A DNA stretch of 52,014 bases, from assembly GCA_036562495.1 (NCBI GenBank), contig DATCKA010000020.1, positions 1 to 52,014 on the forward strand, written 5' to 3'. Below the pieces are notes generated by a model that worked only from the letters and a program-made list of their open reading frames with translations, had not been told where the DNA came from and made no database searches. The stretch comes from Geochorda sp036562495. Its GTDB lineage: Bacteria; Bacillota; Limnochordia; Limnochordales; Geochordaceae. Position numbers and translations under genes: made by a program. This document shows positions 7,730 to 15,754 of this stretch, one piece after another; the first letter of the stretch is position 1, and the number at the start of each line of letters is the position of its first letter.

Positions 7730-9247
7730 ATGACGCACGAGCAGGCGGTCCTGGACGAGCTGGCTGGCGACGTCGAGGCCTTCTTGCAGGCCACTTCCGA
7801 GGAGCACTACCAAAACGGGGCCGGCATCAAGCCTGAGCTCCAGCTGACCCCCATCTACGCCCGCCACGCGCACCTGTTCGAGCGGGAGAGCCTGGAGCGG
7901 GTGCGGCGGGTGCAGATGCAGGCCCGCGACGACGAGACGCGGCGCCGGGCCCGCTACCTCTTGGACTTCCTGACGGGAGGCTATCTGGAGTCGGCCGTCA
8001 AGGAGCGGATGGAGGCGCTGGTCACGCGGGAGACCCAGGCGACGGTGCCCGTGGAGGGCGAAGCCATCCCCTACCGGACGCTGCCCGTACGCATCGCCAA
8101 CGAGCCCGATCGCCAGCGGCGGCAGCGCCTCTTCGAGGCTCGCCAGGCCTTCACGGCGGAGCTCAACCCCGAGCGGGAGGCCATCTGGCGAATCGCCCAG
8201 CGACAGGTACGCTCCCTGGGCTACGACTCGTCGCTGTCGATGTACCGGGAGCTCAAGGGCATCGATTACCCGTCGCTGGGGCGGCGCATGCGAGAGCTCC
8301 TGTCTCGCACCCAGGATGCGTACGAGCGGTGGTTCGGCCCGGCCCTCGCCCGCCAGAGCGGCGCCGCGCTGGGCCAGGCTCGCAAGCACGACGTGGCCTG
8401 GATGCTGCGGGCCACCACCTTCGACGCGATGTTTCCGGCCGACCGCCTGCTCGATGCGTTGCATCGCACCCTGCGAGGGCTCGGCATCGACCTGGGCGGG
8501 CAACCCAACGTGCACCTCGACACGGAGGTGCGACCGCACAAGTCGCCGCGGGCCTTCTGCGCACCGGTGCGGGTGCCTCACGACATCCGGCTGGTCATCC
8601 TGCCGCAGGGTGGTCGAGACGACTACCACGCGCTGCTGCACGAGGCCGGCCATACCGAGCACTTCGCCCACACGCGGCCCGATCTCCCGGTGGAGTTTCG
8701 CTACCTGGGCGACAACTCGGTGACCGAGTCCTTCGCCTTCCTCTTCGAGTACCTGACCACCAACCCGCAGTGGCTGCAGGACGTACTGGGGATCTCGGGC
8801 GAGCAGTCACGGGCCTACCGCACCTTCGCCTACCTGGACCGGCTCTACTTCTTGCGCCGGTATGCCGGCAAGCTGCTCTACGAGATCGAGCTCCACTCCG
8901 CGACGGACCTGGGCGGGATGCCGGCGCGCTACGATGCCATCTTGAGCCAGGCGACGGGTGTGCAGTACGGCACGGTCGACTACCTGGACGACGTCGACGC
9001 CGGGTTCTACGTCGCGGAGTACCTGAGGGCGTGGGCCCTCGAGGTGATGATGCGCGAGCGCCTGGTGGAGCGGTACGGGCTCGACTGGTTCGCCCGTCGC
9101 GAGGCCGGGGATCTGCTGCGGGAGCTCTGGGCGGACGGCCAGCGGGAGGACGGCGACGAGCTGGCTCGGCGGCTGGGCTACTCGGAGGTCGACTTCGAGC
9201 CGCTCATCCGGGAGCTGGAGGCCGGCCCCCCGCAGGATCCTGCCTGA
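7730..9247 (+). CDS. M3-family zinc metallopeptidase (oligoendopeptidase-like)
   Basis: The 505-residue protein is a probable cytoplasmic zinc peptidase of the thimet oligopeptidase/PepF clan (M3, gluzincin). The zinc motif HEAGH is at residues 304-308, with a further glutamate expected in the downstream TESFAFLFEYL helix. The remainder is almost entirely helical, as in M3 enzymes that cut short peptides inside a closed channel. GGGGGAGG at 7713-7720 supports the ATG at 7730. It is somewhat shorter than PepF (about 600) and no signal peptide is seen. A role in recycling imported or degraded peptides is inferred from the family only. Confidence 0.8.
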   Translation: MTHEQAVLDELAGDVEAFLQATSEEHYQNGAGIKPELQLTPIYARHAHLFERESLERVRRVQMQARDDETRRRARYLLDFLTGGYLESAVKERMEALVTRETQATVPVEGEAIPYRTLPVRIANEPDRQRRQRLFEARQAFTAELNPEREAIWRIAQRQVRSLGYDSSLSMYRELKGIDYPSLGRRMRELLSRTQDAYERWFGPALARQSGAALGQARKHDVAWMLRATTFDAMFPADRLLDALHRTLRGLGIDLGGQPNVHLDTEVRPHKSPRAFCAPVRVPHDIRLVILPQGGRDDYHALLHEAGHTEHFAHTRPDLPVEFRYLGDNSVTESFAFLFEYLTTNPQWLQDVLGISGEQSRAYRTFAYLDRLYFLRRYAGKLLYEIELHSATDLGGMPARYDAILSQATGVQYGTVDYLDDVDAGFYVAEYLRAWALEVMMRERLVERYGLDWFARREAGDLLRELWADGQREDGDELARRLGYSEVDFEPLIRELEAGPPQDPA

Positions 9248-9258
9248 TGGTCGGCGGC

Positions 9259-9747
9259 TCAGGAGTCGGGCGCCGCGTGGACCTCCAGCGACACGGTCAG
9301 CTTGTCGGTCAGCCAGATGCTGCGGACCGAGAGCGCGACGGTGCGGCCACCCAGGGGCATGAGGCGCCCGTCCAGCATGCCGGCCACCAGGGCGGGATCC
9401 ACCTGCTCCACCTCCCGGCCCACCACCTCTTGCAGCAGCGCCTGCACCTCGCGCTGTAGCTCCAGCTCCTCGCCGGGATCGAGACCCTCGATCCACACCT
9501 CCGTAGCCCGCACCGGACGCCTGCGCTGTTCGGCCAGGCTCGCCTCCAGACGCTGGAGCCTCCCCTGCAGCTCCTGCACCTGCTGCTCCAGCCGGTCCCG
9601 CTGGCGCATGACGGCGTCCACGTGGCGACCCATCCGCACGGTGGCGCCGGCGGCCCCGACCAGGGCACCCAGCACGAAGACAGCCAGCCACGCGCCCAGA
9701 CGAGCCCGGCTCACCACGTAGAAGGCCGTCCACCCTCCCGTACCCAA
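9259..9747 (-). CDS. ytrI: YtrI-like sporulation membrane protein
   Basis: The product has an N-terminal membrane helix (WLAVFVLGALVGAAGATV), then a coiled coil of about 35 residues rich in Q, L, E and R, then a globular tail exposed outside the membrane. This matches the layout of B. subtilis YtrI, a membrane protein needed for efficient sporulation. Sequence identity alone would be weak; the assignment leans on the adjacent ytrH and on dnaE next door, the same neighbourhood as in Bacillus. The TTG start lies four bases past the ytrH stop, so the two genes are co-transcribed. A general coiled-coil membrane protein is the alternative. Confidence 0.68.
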   Translation of the reverse strand: MGTGGWTAFYVVSRARLGAWLAVFVLGALVGAAGATVRMGRHVDAVMRQRDRLEQQVQELQGRLQRLEASLAEQRRRPVRATEVWIEGLDPGEELELQREVQALLQEVVGREVEQVDPALVAGMLDGRLMPLGGRTVALSVRSIWLTDKLTVSLEVHAAPDS

Positions 9748-9750
9748 CGC

Positions 9751-10083
9751 CTACCGCCCCGTCAGCGTCACCACCAGCCACTGCCCCAACTGAGCCCCGG
9801 TCAGGCCGGCCAGGATGACGACCGCCTGGCGGGCCAGCACGCCGGGCTGCCCGGTCAGCAGTCCCGTCTCGATGGCCTGGATGGTGGGGAAGGACCCTCC
9901 GATGGCCACCACGATGGCCCACAACTTGATCGTGCGTGCCAGCTCCTGTATGGTGGCAATTGGCGGCCGGCCCGTGACCAGGGCGCTCAACCCGCCGAAG
10001 AGGCTGCCGCCGATCACCACCCCCATGGAAAGAAACAGGGCCGAGATCACCTGGTACAGGGGCGCCGACGCATCACCCCGCAT
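9751..10083 (-). CDS. ytrH: Sporulation membrane protein YtrH
   Basis: The 110-residue product closely follows the Spore_YtrH family: a first membrane helix with LSMGVVIGGSLFGGL, a second block KLWAIVVAIGGSFPTIQAIE and a third helix GLTGAQLGQWLVV. YtrH is an inner-membrane protein made in the mother cell under sigma-E and needed for spore formation. The length matches B. subtilis (113). The ATG at 10083 has only a weak ribosome binding site. The frame stays open upstream, but that part shows no family similarity. It is read away from dnaE and lies just ahead of ytrI. This gene is one of the best signs that the organism forms endospores. Confidence 0.87.
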   Translation of the reverse strand: MRGDASAPLYQVISALFLSMGVVIGGSLFGGLSALVTGRPPIATIQELARTIKLWAIVVAIGGSFPTIQAIETGLLTGQPGVLARQAVVILAGLTGAQLGQWLVVTLTGR

Positions 10084-10132
10084 GGGCGTGCAGACCGCCT
10101 CGCCGCCTTTCGCATGGTCGGGGGCACCCTCT

Positions 10133-10165
10133 TCTCTATGCGGTGACGCACGCATTCATAGATGA
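10133..10165 (-). promoter_or_regulatory. Possible sigma-E-type promoter of ytrH-ytrI
   Basis: On the minus strand CATAGAGA (10133-10140) resembles the sigma-E -10 element CATACAMT, and 14 bases upstream lies TCATCTATGAA, partly like the -35 element. The leader to the ytrH start would be about 45 bases. The match is partial, so this is only a candidate. Confidence 0.35.
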
Positions 10166-10216
10166 GGCGCCTGCGTGAGGGACCTGTACGCCCTCGGGCC
10201 AAGGGGAGGGGCCAGG

Positions 10217-13200
10217 ATGCCGGCATCCTTCGTGCACCTGCACAACCACACGCAGTACAGCCTGCTGGACGGCGCCTGCCGGGTGGAGGACCTGGTGGCC
10301 CAGGCCAAGGCCTTCGGCATGCCCGCCGTGGCCATGACCGACCACGGGGCGCTGTACGGGGCCGTGGAGTTTTACAAGGCGGCCCGAGCCGCCGGCGTCA
10401 AGCCCATCCTGGGCGCCGAGCTCTACCTGGCGCCCCGGAGCCGCCACGACAAGACAGGGGGGCCCTCGGAGGGCGCCTACTACCACCTGCTGCTCCTGGC
10501 GGAGGACGACGAGGGCTTCCGCAACCTGATGCGGCTTTCCACCATCGGCTTCCTCGAGGGCTTCTACTACAAGCCCCGCATCGACATGGAGGTGCTGGCG
10601 AGCCACTCCCGGGGCCTCATCACCACCAGCGGGTGCATGTCGGCCGAGATCCCCACCCTGCTGCTCAAGGGCGACGAGGAGGGGGCCCGGGCGGCCCTGC
10701 ATCGCTACCTGGACATCTTCGGGCGCGATCACTTCTACGTGGAGCTCCAGCGAAACGGCGTGCCGGGGCAGGAGGGCCTCAACGCGGCCCTGGTGCGCCT
10801 GGCCCGTGAGTACGACCTGCCCCTCATCGCCACCAACGACGTCCACTACCTGCGCCGGGAGGACGCGGCCTTCCACGACGTGCTCCTGTGCATCCAGACG
10901 GGCAAGTTCTTGAGCGACCCCAATCGGCTTCGCTTCGGGAGCGAGGAGTTTTACCTGCGCAGCCCCGAGGAGATGCGCCGCCTCTTCGCCGACTTGCCCG
11001 AGGCGTGCGACCGCACCCTGGAGGTGGCCGAGCGCTGCAACGTCCAGATCCAACTGGGGCGCCGGGAGCTCCCGGCCTTCGAGACCCCCGCCGGCCAGAG
11101 TGCCGACCAGTACCTGCGGGAGCTGGCATACGAGGGCGCGCGCCGGCGCTTCGGAGAGATCTCCGAGCCCATCCGTCAGCGGCTCGACTATGAGCTGGCC
11201 ATCATCGAGAAGACGGGCTTCGCCGGCTACTTCCTCATCGTGCAGGACTTCGTCAACTATGCCCGGCGCAGTGGCATCCCCGTGGGGCCGGGACGGGGCT
11301 CCGCCGCCAGCAGCCTGGTGGGCTACTGCCTGGGCATCACCAACATCAACCCGCTGCACCACGGCATGATCTTCGAGCGCTTCCTCAACCCCGAGCGCAT
11401 CTCGATGCCCGACATCGACATCGACTTCGCCGACGACCGGCGTGACGAGGTCATCGCTTACGTGGTGCGGCGCTACGGCGAGGATCGGGTGGCACAGATC
11501 GCGACCTTCGGCACCATGGCGGCTCGCGCCTCCATCCGCGACGTGGGCAGGGTGCTGCAGATACCCTACGCCGAGGTGGACCGGCTGGCCAAGCTGGTAC
11601 CGGCCGGGCCAGGGGTCACCCTGGAGGCGGCGCTGCGCGATGTAGAGGAGTTGCGCAAGCGCTACGAGTCGGAGCCGACGGTGCGCCGGCTCATCGACCT
11701 GGCCCGGCAGGTGGAGGGATTCCCCCGGCATCTCTCGATGCACGCCGCCGGCGTGGTCATCGCCCCCCAGCCGCTCATCGAGCTCGTGCCCCTGGCCCGC
11801 ACCAGCGACGGCGCGGTGGTGACCCAGTTCCCCATGGAGCACCTGGAGGAGCTGGGCCTGCTCAAGATGGACTTCCTCGGGCTGCGCAACCTGACGGTGA
11901 TCCGCCGGGCGGTGGAGCTCATCGAGTCGCAGCACGGCGTGCGCCTGGACGTCGACAACCTGCCGTTGGACGACCCCAAGGTCTACCAGATGCTGAGCCG
12001 GGGGGAGACCGACGGCGTCTTCCAGTTGGAGAGCCGGCTCTTCAAGGGCATGATGCGGGAGCTGCAGCCCGACAAGTTCAGTGACCTGGTGGCGGCTCTG
12101 GCTCTGGGGCGACCGGGGCCGCTGCAGTTCCTCGGCGACTTCGTGGCGCGCCGGCACGGGCGCCAGGAGATCCGCTACGCCCTGCCCGAGCTGGAGCCCA
12201 TCCTGAGGGAGACCTACGGCATCATCGTCTACCAGGAGCAGGTGATGCGCATCGCCACCGACCTGGCCGGCTACACGCCCGGGCAGGCCGACGTGCTGCG
12301 CAAGGCCATGGGCAAGAAGAAGCCCGAGGAGATGGCCCAGCAACGCAGCCGGTTCATCCAGGGGATGGTCGCCCGTGGATACGACCAGGCGGTGGCCGAG
12401 GAGCTCTTCAACGAGATCGAGCGCTTCGCCCAGTACGCCTTCAACGTGGCCCACTCGGCGGCGTACGCCCTCATCAGCTACCAGACGGCCTACCTCAAGG
12501 CGCACTACCCCGTGGAGTTTATGGCGGCCCTGCTGACCAGCGTGGCGGGCAACGACGAAAAGGTGAAGCTCTACCTCGACGCCTGCAAGGAGTCGGGCAT
12601 CCCCGTCCTGCCGCCTTCGGTCAACGAGAGCCGCGGCGAGTTCTGGCCGGAGGGCCGCGCCATCCGCTTCGGGCTCCTGGCCATCAAGCACGTGGGCGAG
12701 CCGGCCGTGCAGGCCATCATGGAGGCCCGCAAGGCAGGCGGGCCCTTCGTGGGGCTCGTCGACTTCTGCTCGCGGACCCTGGAGCACGCCCCGTCGCCCG
12801 GGGCCTTCAACCAGCGAGTGGTGGAGAGCCTCATCAAGGCCGGAGCCTTGGACGCCTTCGGCTCGCGGGCCGCTCTGCTGGCCGGGCTCAAGGAGGCCTG
12901 GGAGAGCTGTCACGGGCGGAAGGCGACGGTCGCCGTGGAGCAGGCCTCGCTGCTGGACCTGCTGGGGGATCCGGATGCCGGCGCGAAGGCGGCTCGGCCG
13001 CAGGATCGCCTGCCCGGCGTACCCCCGGAGAGCCTGGAGGAGCGGCTGGCCTGGGAGCGGGAGAGCCTGGGCTTCTACTTCTCCGGGCACCCCGCGCAGC
13101 AGTGGCGCAGCCGGCTCGAGCGCTTCCGCGAGAGCGCCGTCGGGGACCTGGCCGATGCCGAGGACGGCACCGTGCGGGTGGTGGCGGGCCTCGTGCAGGC

Positions 13201-13687
13201 GGACCGCCGCGTGACGACCCGCTCGGGCGGGCAGATGCGGCGCATCGTGCTGGAGGACGAGACGGGAAGCGCGGAGGTGCTGGTCTTCTCTCGCAGCCTG
13301 GATCAGTTCGAGGCGACTCGGGCTGGCGTACCGGCCGTCGTCTGGGGCACCATCAGCCGCGACGACGACGGCTCCATCAAGATCATCGGGGACCGGGCCA
13401 TGCCTCTGGACCGCCTCTTGGTGATACCATTGGAGAGCGCGGGGCGGACGGGTACCGCCGGTCCGAACGGCAACCGGCGAGCGGAAGCCCTGGTGCAAGA
13501 GGTGGCGGAGGTGTTGCGCCGGTTTCCCGGTGACACGCCGGTGGTGGTCGAGCTGCAGTCGGGCCATCGCAAGCGCCTGGCGGCGGTCCAGCGCACGCTC
13601 TGGGTCGACGTCGTGCCGGAGCTGATGGAGGCGCTGCAGGCCGTCACGGGTCGACCTCCGCTGCTGCTCACGGAGGGCCAGGACTAG
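10217..13687 (+). CDS. dnaE: DNA polymerase III alpha subunit, DnaE1 type
   Basis: The 1156-residue product is a C-family replicative polymerase. It begins with a PHP domain whose metal ligands look intact (HLHNHTQYSLLDGA, TDHG, SGCMSAEIP, TNDVHY), so PHP proofreading is plausible. The palm follows with GPGRGSAASSLVGYCLGI and the catalytic aspartates in PDIDIDFADDRRDEV, then the fingers with the helix-hairpin-helix region, and an OB fold near residues 990-1070 (VRVVAGLVQADRR). Length and layout fit the E. coli-like DnaE1 group rather than the shorter DnaE3 of Bacillus. AGGGGAGG ahead of the ATG at 10217 supports the start. It heads a run of ten co-directional genes. Confidence 0.96.
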   Translation: MPASFVHLHNHTQYSLLDGACRVEDLVAQAKAFGMPAVAMTDHGALYGAVEFYKAARAAGVKPILGAELYLAPRSRHDKTGGPSEGAYYHLLLLAEDDEGFRNLMRLSTIGFLEGFYYKPRIDMEVLASHSRGLITTSGCMSAEIPTLLLKGDEEGARAALHRYLDIFGRDHFYVELQRNGVPGQEGLNAALVRLAREYDLPLIATNDVHYLRREDAAFHDVLLCIQTGKFLSDPNRLRFGSEEFYLRSPEEMRRLFADLPEACDRTLEVAERCNVQIQLGRRELPAFETPAGQSADQYLRELAYEGARRRFGEISEPIRQRLDYELAIIEKTGFAGYFLIVQDFVNYARRSGIPVGPGRGSAASSLVGYCLGITNINPLHHGMIFERFLNPERISMPDIDIDFADDRRDEVIAYVVRRYGEDRVAQIATFGTMAARASIRDVGRVLQIPYAEVDRLAKLVPAGPGVTLEAALRDVEELRKRYESEPTVRRLIDLARQVEGFPRHLSMHAAGVVIAPQPLIELVPLARTSDGAVVTQFPMEHLEELGLLKMDFLGLRNLTVIRRAVELIESQHGVRLDVDNLPLDDPKVYQMLSRGETDGVFQLESRLFKGMMRELQPDKFSDLVAALALGRPGPLQFLGDFVARRHGRQEIRYALPELEPILRETYGIIVYQEQVMRIATDLAGYTPGQADVLRKAMGKKKPEEMAQQRSRFIQGMVARGYDQAVAEELFNEIERFAQYAFNVAHSAAYALISYQTAYLKAHYPVEFMAALLTSVAGNDEKVKLYLDACKESGIPVLPPSVNESRGEFWPEGRAIRFGLLAIKHVGEPAVQAIMEARKAGGPFVGLVDFCSRTLEHAPSPGAFNQRVVESLIKAGALDAFGSRAALLAGLKEAWESCHGRKATVAVEQASLLDLLGDPDAGAKAARPQDRLPGVPPESLEERLAWERESLGFYFSGHPAQQWRSRLERFRESAVGDLADAEDGTVRVVAGLVQADRRVTTRSGGQMRRIVLEDETGSAEVLVFSRSLDQFEATRAGVPAVVWGTISRDDDGSIKIIGDRAMPLDRLLVIPLESAGRTGTAGPNGNRRAEALVQEVAEVLRRFPGDTPVVVELQSGHRKRLAAVQRTLWVDVVPELMEALQAVTGRPPLLLTEGQD

Positions 13688-13699
13688 CAGGAGGTCTCA

Positions 13700-14245
13700 A
13701 TGGGAGGCAGCCGATTGGAGCAACAGGTGGTCCACTGGCTGCGGGCTCGCGGCGTGGAGCTGTCCGACATCGCCGAGGTGGTCGCCGAGCTGATCAAGCC
13801 CAAGATGCCCGATGTCGGATTCGAGGAGTGCCTGGAGGCGGTCCGGCGGGTGGTGTCCAAGCGCGAGGCGCAGTTTGCCATCCTGACCGGCATCGCGCTG
13901 GACGTGCTGGCGGAGCGCGGCCAGCTGCCGGAGCCGCTGCGGACGGCGATACGAGACGACAGCCCGCTGTATGGGATCGACGAGGTGCTCGCCCTGGCCA
14001 TCACCAACCTGTACGGGTCGGTGGGGCTGACGGCCTTCGGGTACCTCGACAAGCGCAAGCTCGGGATCATCGGGCAGCTCAACCGCCACAGGGACGGGGC
14101 GGTGCACACCTTCCTCGACGACCTGGTCGCGGGGGTGGCCGCCGCGGCGGCGGCCCGCATCGCCCATCGTCATCCTCGTGACGAAGCCCGGCGGGACGTA
14201 GCCGGCGTGCGGCATCCGGTGGTCCCGGCCGAGGCGGCCGGCTAG
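13700..14245 (+). CDS. pgpA: Phosphatidylglycerophosphatase A (YutG-like)
   Basis: This 181-residue protein belongs to the PgpA family, which removes phosphate from phosphatidylglycerol phosphate to give phosphatidylglycerol. It follows B. subtilis YutG closely through ELSDIAEVVAELIKPKMP, ECLEAVRRVVSKREAQFAI, DSPLYGIDEVLALAI, YGSVGLTAFGYLDK and HTFLDDLVAGVAAAAAARI. The Bacillus type lacks the clear multi-helix membrane part of E. coli PgpA, and so does this one. The last 25 residues are basic and poorly conserved. AGGAGG directly upstream fixes the ATG at 13700, 12 bases after dnaE. Confidence 0.88.
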   Translation: MGGSRLEQQVVHWLRARGVELSDIAEVVAELIKPKMPDVGFEECLEAVRRVVSKREAQFAILTGIALDVLAERGQLPEPLRTAIRDDSPLYGIDEVLALAITNLYGSVGLTAFGYLDKRKLGIIGQLNRHRDGAVHTFLDDLVAGVAAAAAARIAHRHPRDEARRDVAGVRHPVVPAEAAG

Positions 14246-14273
14246 GCGGGCGTGACAACGAGGGGGTGGCACG

Positions 14274-14549
14274 GTGGCGGGAGAGAGCGGCCTTCCCAAG
14301 ATCCCGGGAAGGGAACGGCCGGACGAGGCCGAAGTCGTGCTGGGCGATTTCGTGGTCATCAAGGCCATGGAGGACGGCGTAACGGTCATGGGCCTGACCC
14401 GTGGGCCGGAGACGCGGTTTCACCATACGGAGAAGCTGGACCGGGGCGAAGTGATGATCGCCCAGTTTACGTGGCACACGTCCGCCATCAAGATCCGTGG
14501 CCGCGCCGAGATATGGACCCGCCACGGCCACCTGGAGTCAGGCCGATGA
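14274..14549 (+). CDS. mtrB: TRAP, trp RNA-binding attenuation protein
   Basis: The 91-residue product is TRAP. In Bacillus it forms an 11-subunit ring that, when loaded with tryptophan, wraps RNA carrying repeated GAG/UAG triplets and so attenuates the trp operon. From residue 25 on it is nearly colinear with B. subtilis MtrB. The tryptophan-pocket residues are kept (Thr42, Thr47, Gln64, Thr66, equal to Thr25, Thr30, Gln47 and Thr49), as are the RNA-contacting residues Lys54, Lys73 and Arg75 (Lys37, Lys56, Arg58). It carries about 17 extra N-terminal residues. In Bacillus mtrB follows folE; here it sits between pgpA and a small gene before accD. No trp gene or anti-TRAP is in the window. Confidence 0.94.
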   Translation: MAGESGLPKIPGRERPDEAEVVLGDFVVIKAMEDGVTVMGLTRGPETRFHHTEKLDRGEVMIAQFTWHTSAIKIRGRAEIWTRHGHLESGR

Positions 14550-14579
14550 CACGAGCCAGGGCCGGGGGGAGTGGCCTCG

Positions 14580-14786
14580 ATGGGTTGGGTGGTCGTCTAC
14601 GTCGCCCCCAACCGCGCGGTGGCCGAGATGCTCAAGAGGCGGCTCGAGAGCGAGGGCTTGATGGTGGCGATCAGACGCCTCGGAGACTCGGTCACGGGAG
14701 GCAAGCGAGGCCCGTGCCAGGTGATGGTGCCGAGCTCCGAGGCTCGGGAGGCCAGCGAGCTCTTGCTCCGCTCGCTGAGAGCCTGA
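14580..14786 (+). CDS. Small DUF2007-like protein
   Basis: This 68-residue protein begins WVVVYVAPNRAVAEMLKRRLESEGL and continues with a basic hairpin and PCQVMVPSSEAREASELL. The pattern beta-alpha-beta-beta-alpha resembles DUF2007 (putative signal-transducing or PII-like fold) proteins, which often precede accD in Bacillota. No catalytic residues are evident. GGGGGGAG at 14564-14571 supports the ATG at 14580; an in-frame GTG at 14571 is possible but lies inside that ribosome binding site. Function is unknown. Confidence 0.6.
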   Translation: MGWVVVYVAPNRAVAEMLKRRLESEGLMVAIRRLGDSVTGGKRGPCQVMVPSSEAREASELLLRSLRA

Positions 14787-14866
14787 GGGGGAGAGCGAGC
14801 TAGCCGGGGGCGGCGTGGCGGGGCCTCCGGATGGCGCCCGTCGCCGCTGGCCGGTTGGTGCCAGTC

Positions 14867-15754
14867 ATGCTGAAGGATCTCTTTCGGGGCAAGCCCCGTT
14901 ATGTGACGGTCAAGGCCCCCACCTCCACCCCTGTGGCGCGTCGGGAGGCTCCCGACGGGCTGTGGACCAAGTGCACGAGGTGCGGGGCCATCCTGTACAC
15001 CAAGGAGCTGCAGCGAAACGACCGGGTCTGCCCGCGCTGCGGCTACCACTTCCGCATCGGCGCCTGGGAGCGGCTGCGGCTGGTGCTGGACTCGCTCGAG
15101 CGCTTCCAGCCCTTCGATCGAGACCTCCGCTCGGTCAATCCCCTGGGATTCCCGGGCTACGAGGAGAAGCTGGCGCGCTCGCAACAGAGCACGGGGCTGG
15201 ACGAGGCCGCCATCACGGGCTCGGCCACCATCGGCGACTGGCCGGTGGTGGTGGGGGTCATCGACTTCGGCTTCATGGGCGGCAGCATGGGCTCCGTGGT
15301 AGGGGAGCGCATCACCCGCGCCTTCGAGCGCGCGACGGAGCTGGGCCTTCCCGTCGTCATCTTCTCGGCGGGAGGCGGCGGCGCCCGGATGCACGAGGGC
15401 ATCCTGTCGCTGATGCAGATGGCCAAGACGAGCCAGGCCGTGGCGCGACACTCCCAGGCCGGGCTGTTGTACATCTCGGTCCTGACCGATCCAACCATGG
15501 GGGGCATCTACGCCAGCTTCGCGTCGCTGGCCGACATCATCATGGCGGAGCCGGGGGCCCTCATCGGGTTCGCAGGGCCCCGGGTGGTCGAGGAGACCAT
15601 CCGCCAGAAGCTGCCGCCGGGCTTCCAGTCGGCGGAGTTCGCCCTGCGGCACGGCATGATCGACATGGTGGTGGACCGTCGCCAGATCCGGCCCACCTTG
15701 ATCCAGTTGCTCGCGCTGCACGCCCCTCGGGAGGGTAGGCGTCATGGCCGCTAA
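14867..15754 (+). CDS. accD: Acetyl-CoA carboxylase carboxyltransferase subunit beta
   Basis: AccD pairs with AccA to move the carboxyl group from carboxybiotin to acetyl-CoA, giving malonyl-CoA for fatty acid synthesis. The zinc ribbon is visible as CTRC and CPRC about 19 residues apart. The crotonase-like carboxyltransferase fold follows, with FMGGSMGSVVGERITRA, SAGGGGARMHEG and LTDPTMGGIYASFA. The ATG at 14867 gives MLKDLFRGKPRYVTV, which matches the N-terminus of the Bacillus protein. An in-frame ATG at 14831 would add 12 residues without a better ribosome binding site. It overlaps accA by 11 bases. The biotin carboxylase and carrier genes are not in the window. Confidence 0.94.
   Translation: MLKDLFRGKPRYVTVKAPTSTPVARREAPDGLWTKCTRCGAILYTKELQRNDRVCPRCGYHFRIGAWERLRLVLDSLERFQPFDRDLRSVNPLGFPGYEEKLARSQQSTGLDEAAITGSATIGDWPVVVGVIDFGFMGGSMGSVVGERITRAFERATELGLPVVIFSAGGGGARMHEGILSLMQMAKTSQAVARHSQAGLLYISVLTDPTMGGIYASFASLADIIMAEPGALIGFAGPRVVEETIRQKLPPGFQSAEFALRHGMIDMVVDRRQIRPTLIQLLALHAPREGRRHGR

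Noticed and set aside
10136..13567. Open frame of 1143 codons on the minus strand opposite dnaE
   Set aside because: It mirrors the codon pattern of dnaE, is rich in His, Gln, Arg and Leu without any family motif, and has no ribosome binding site. It is an artefact of high GC content.
14246..14273. TRAP binding site before mtrB itself
   Set aside because: Only one or two GAG triplets occur there, without the regular spacing of nine to eleven NAG repeats.
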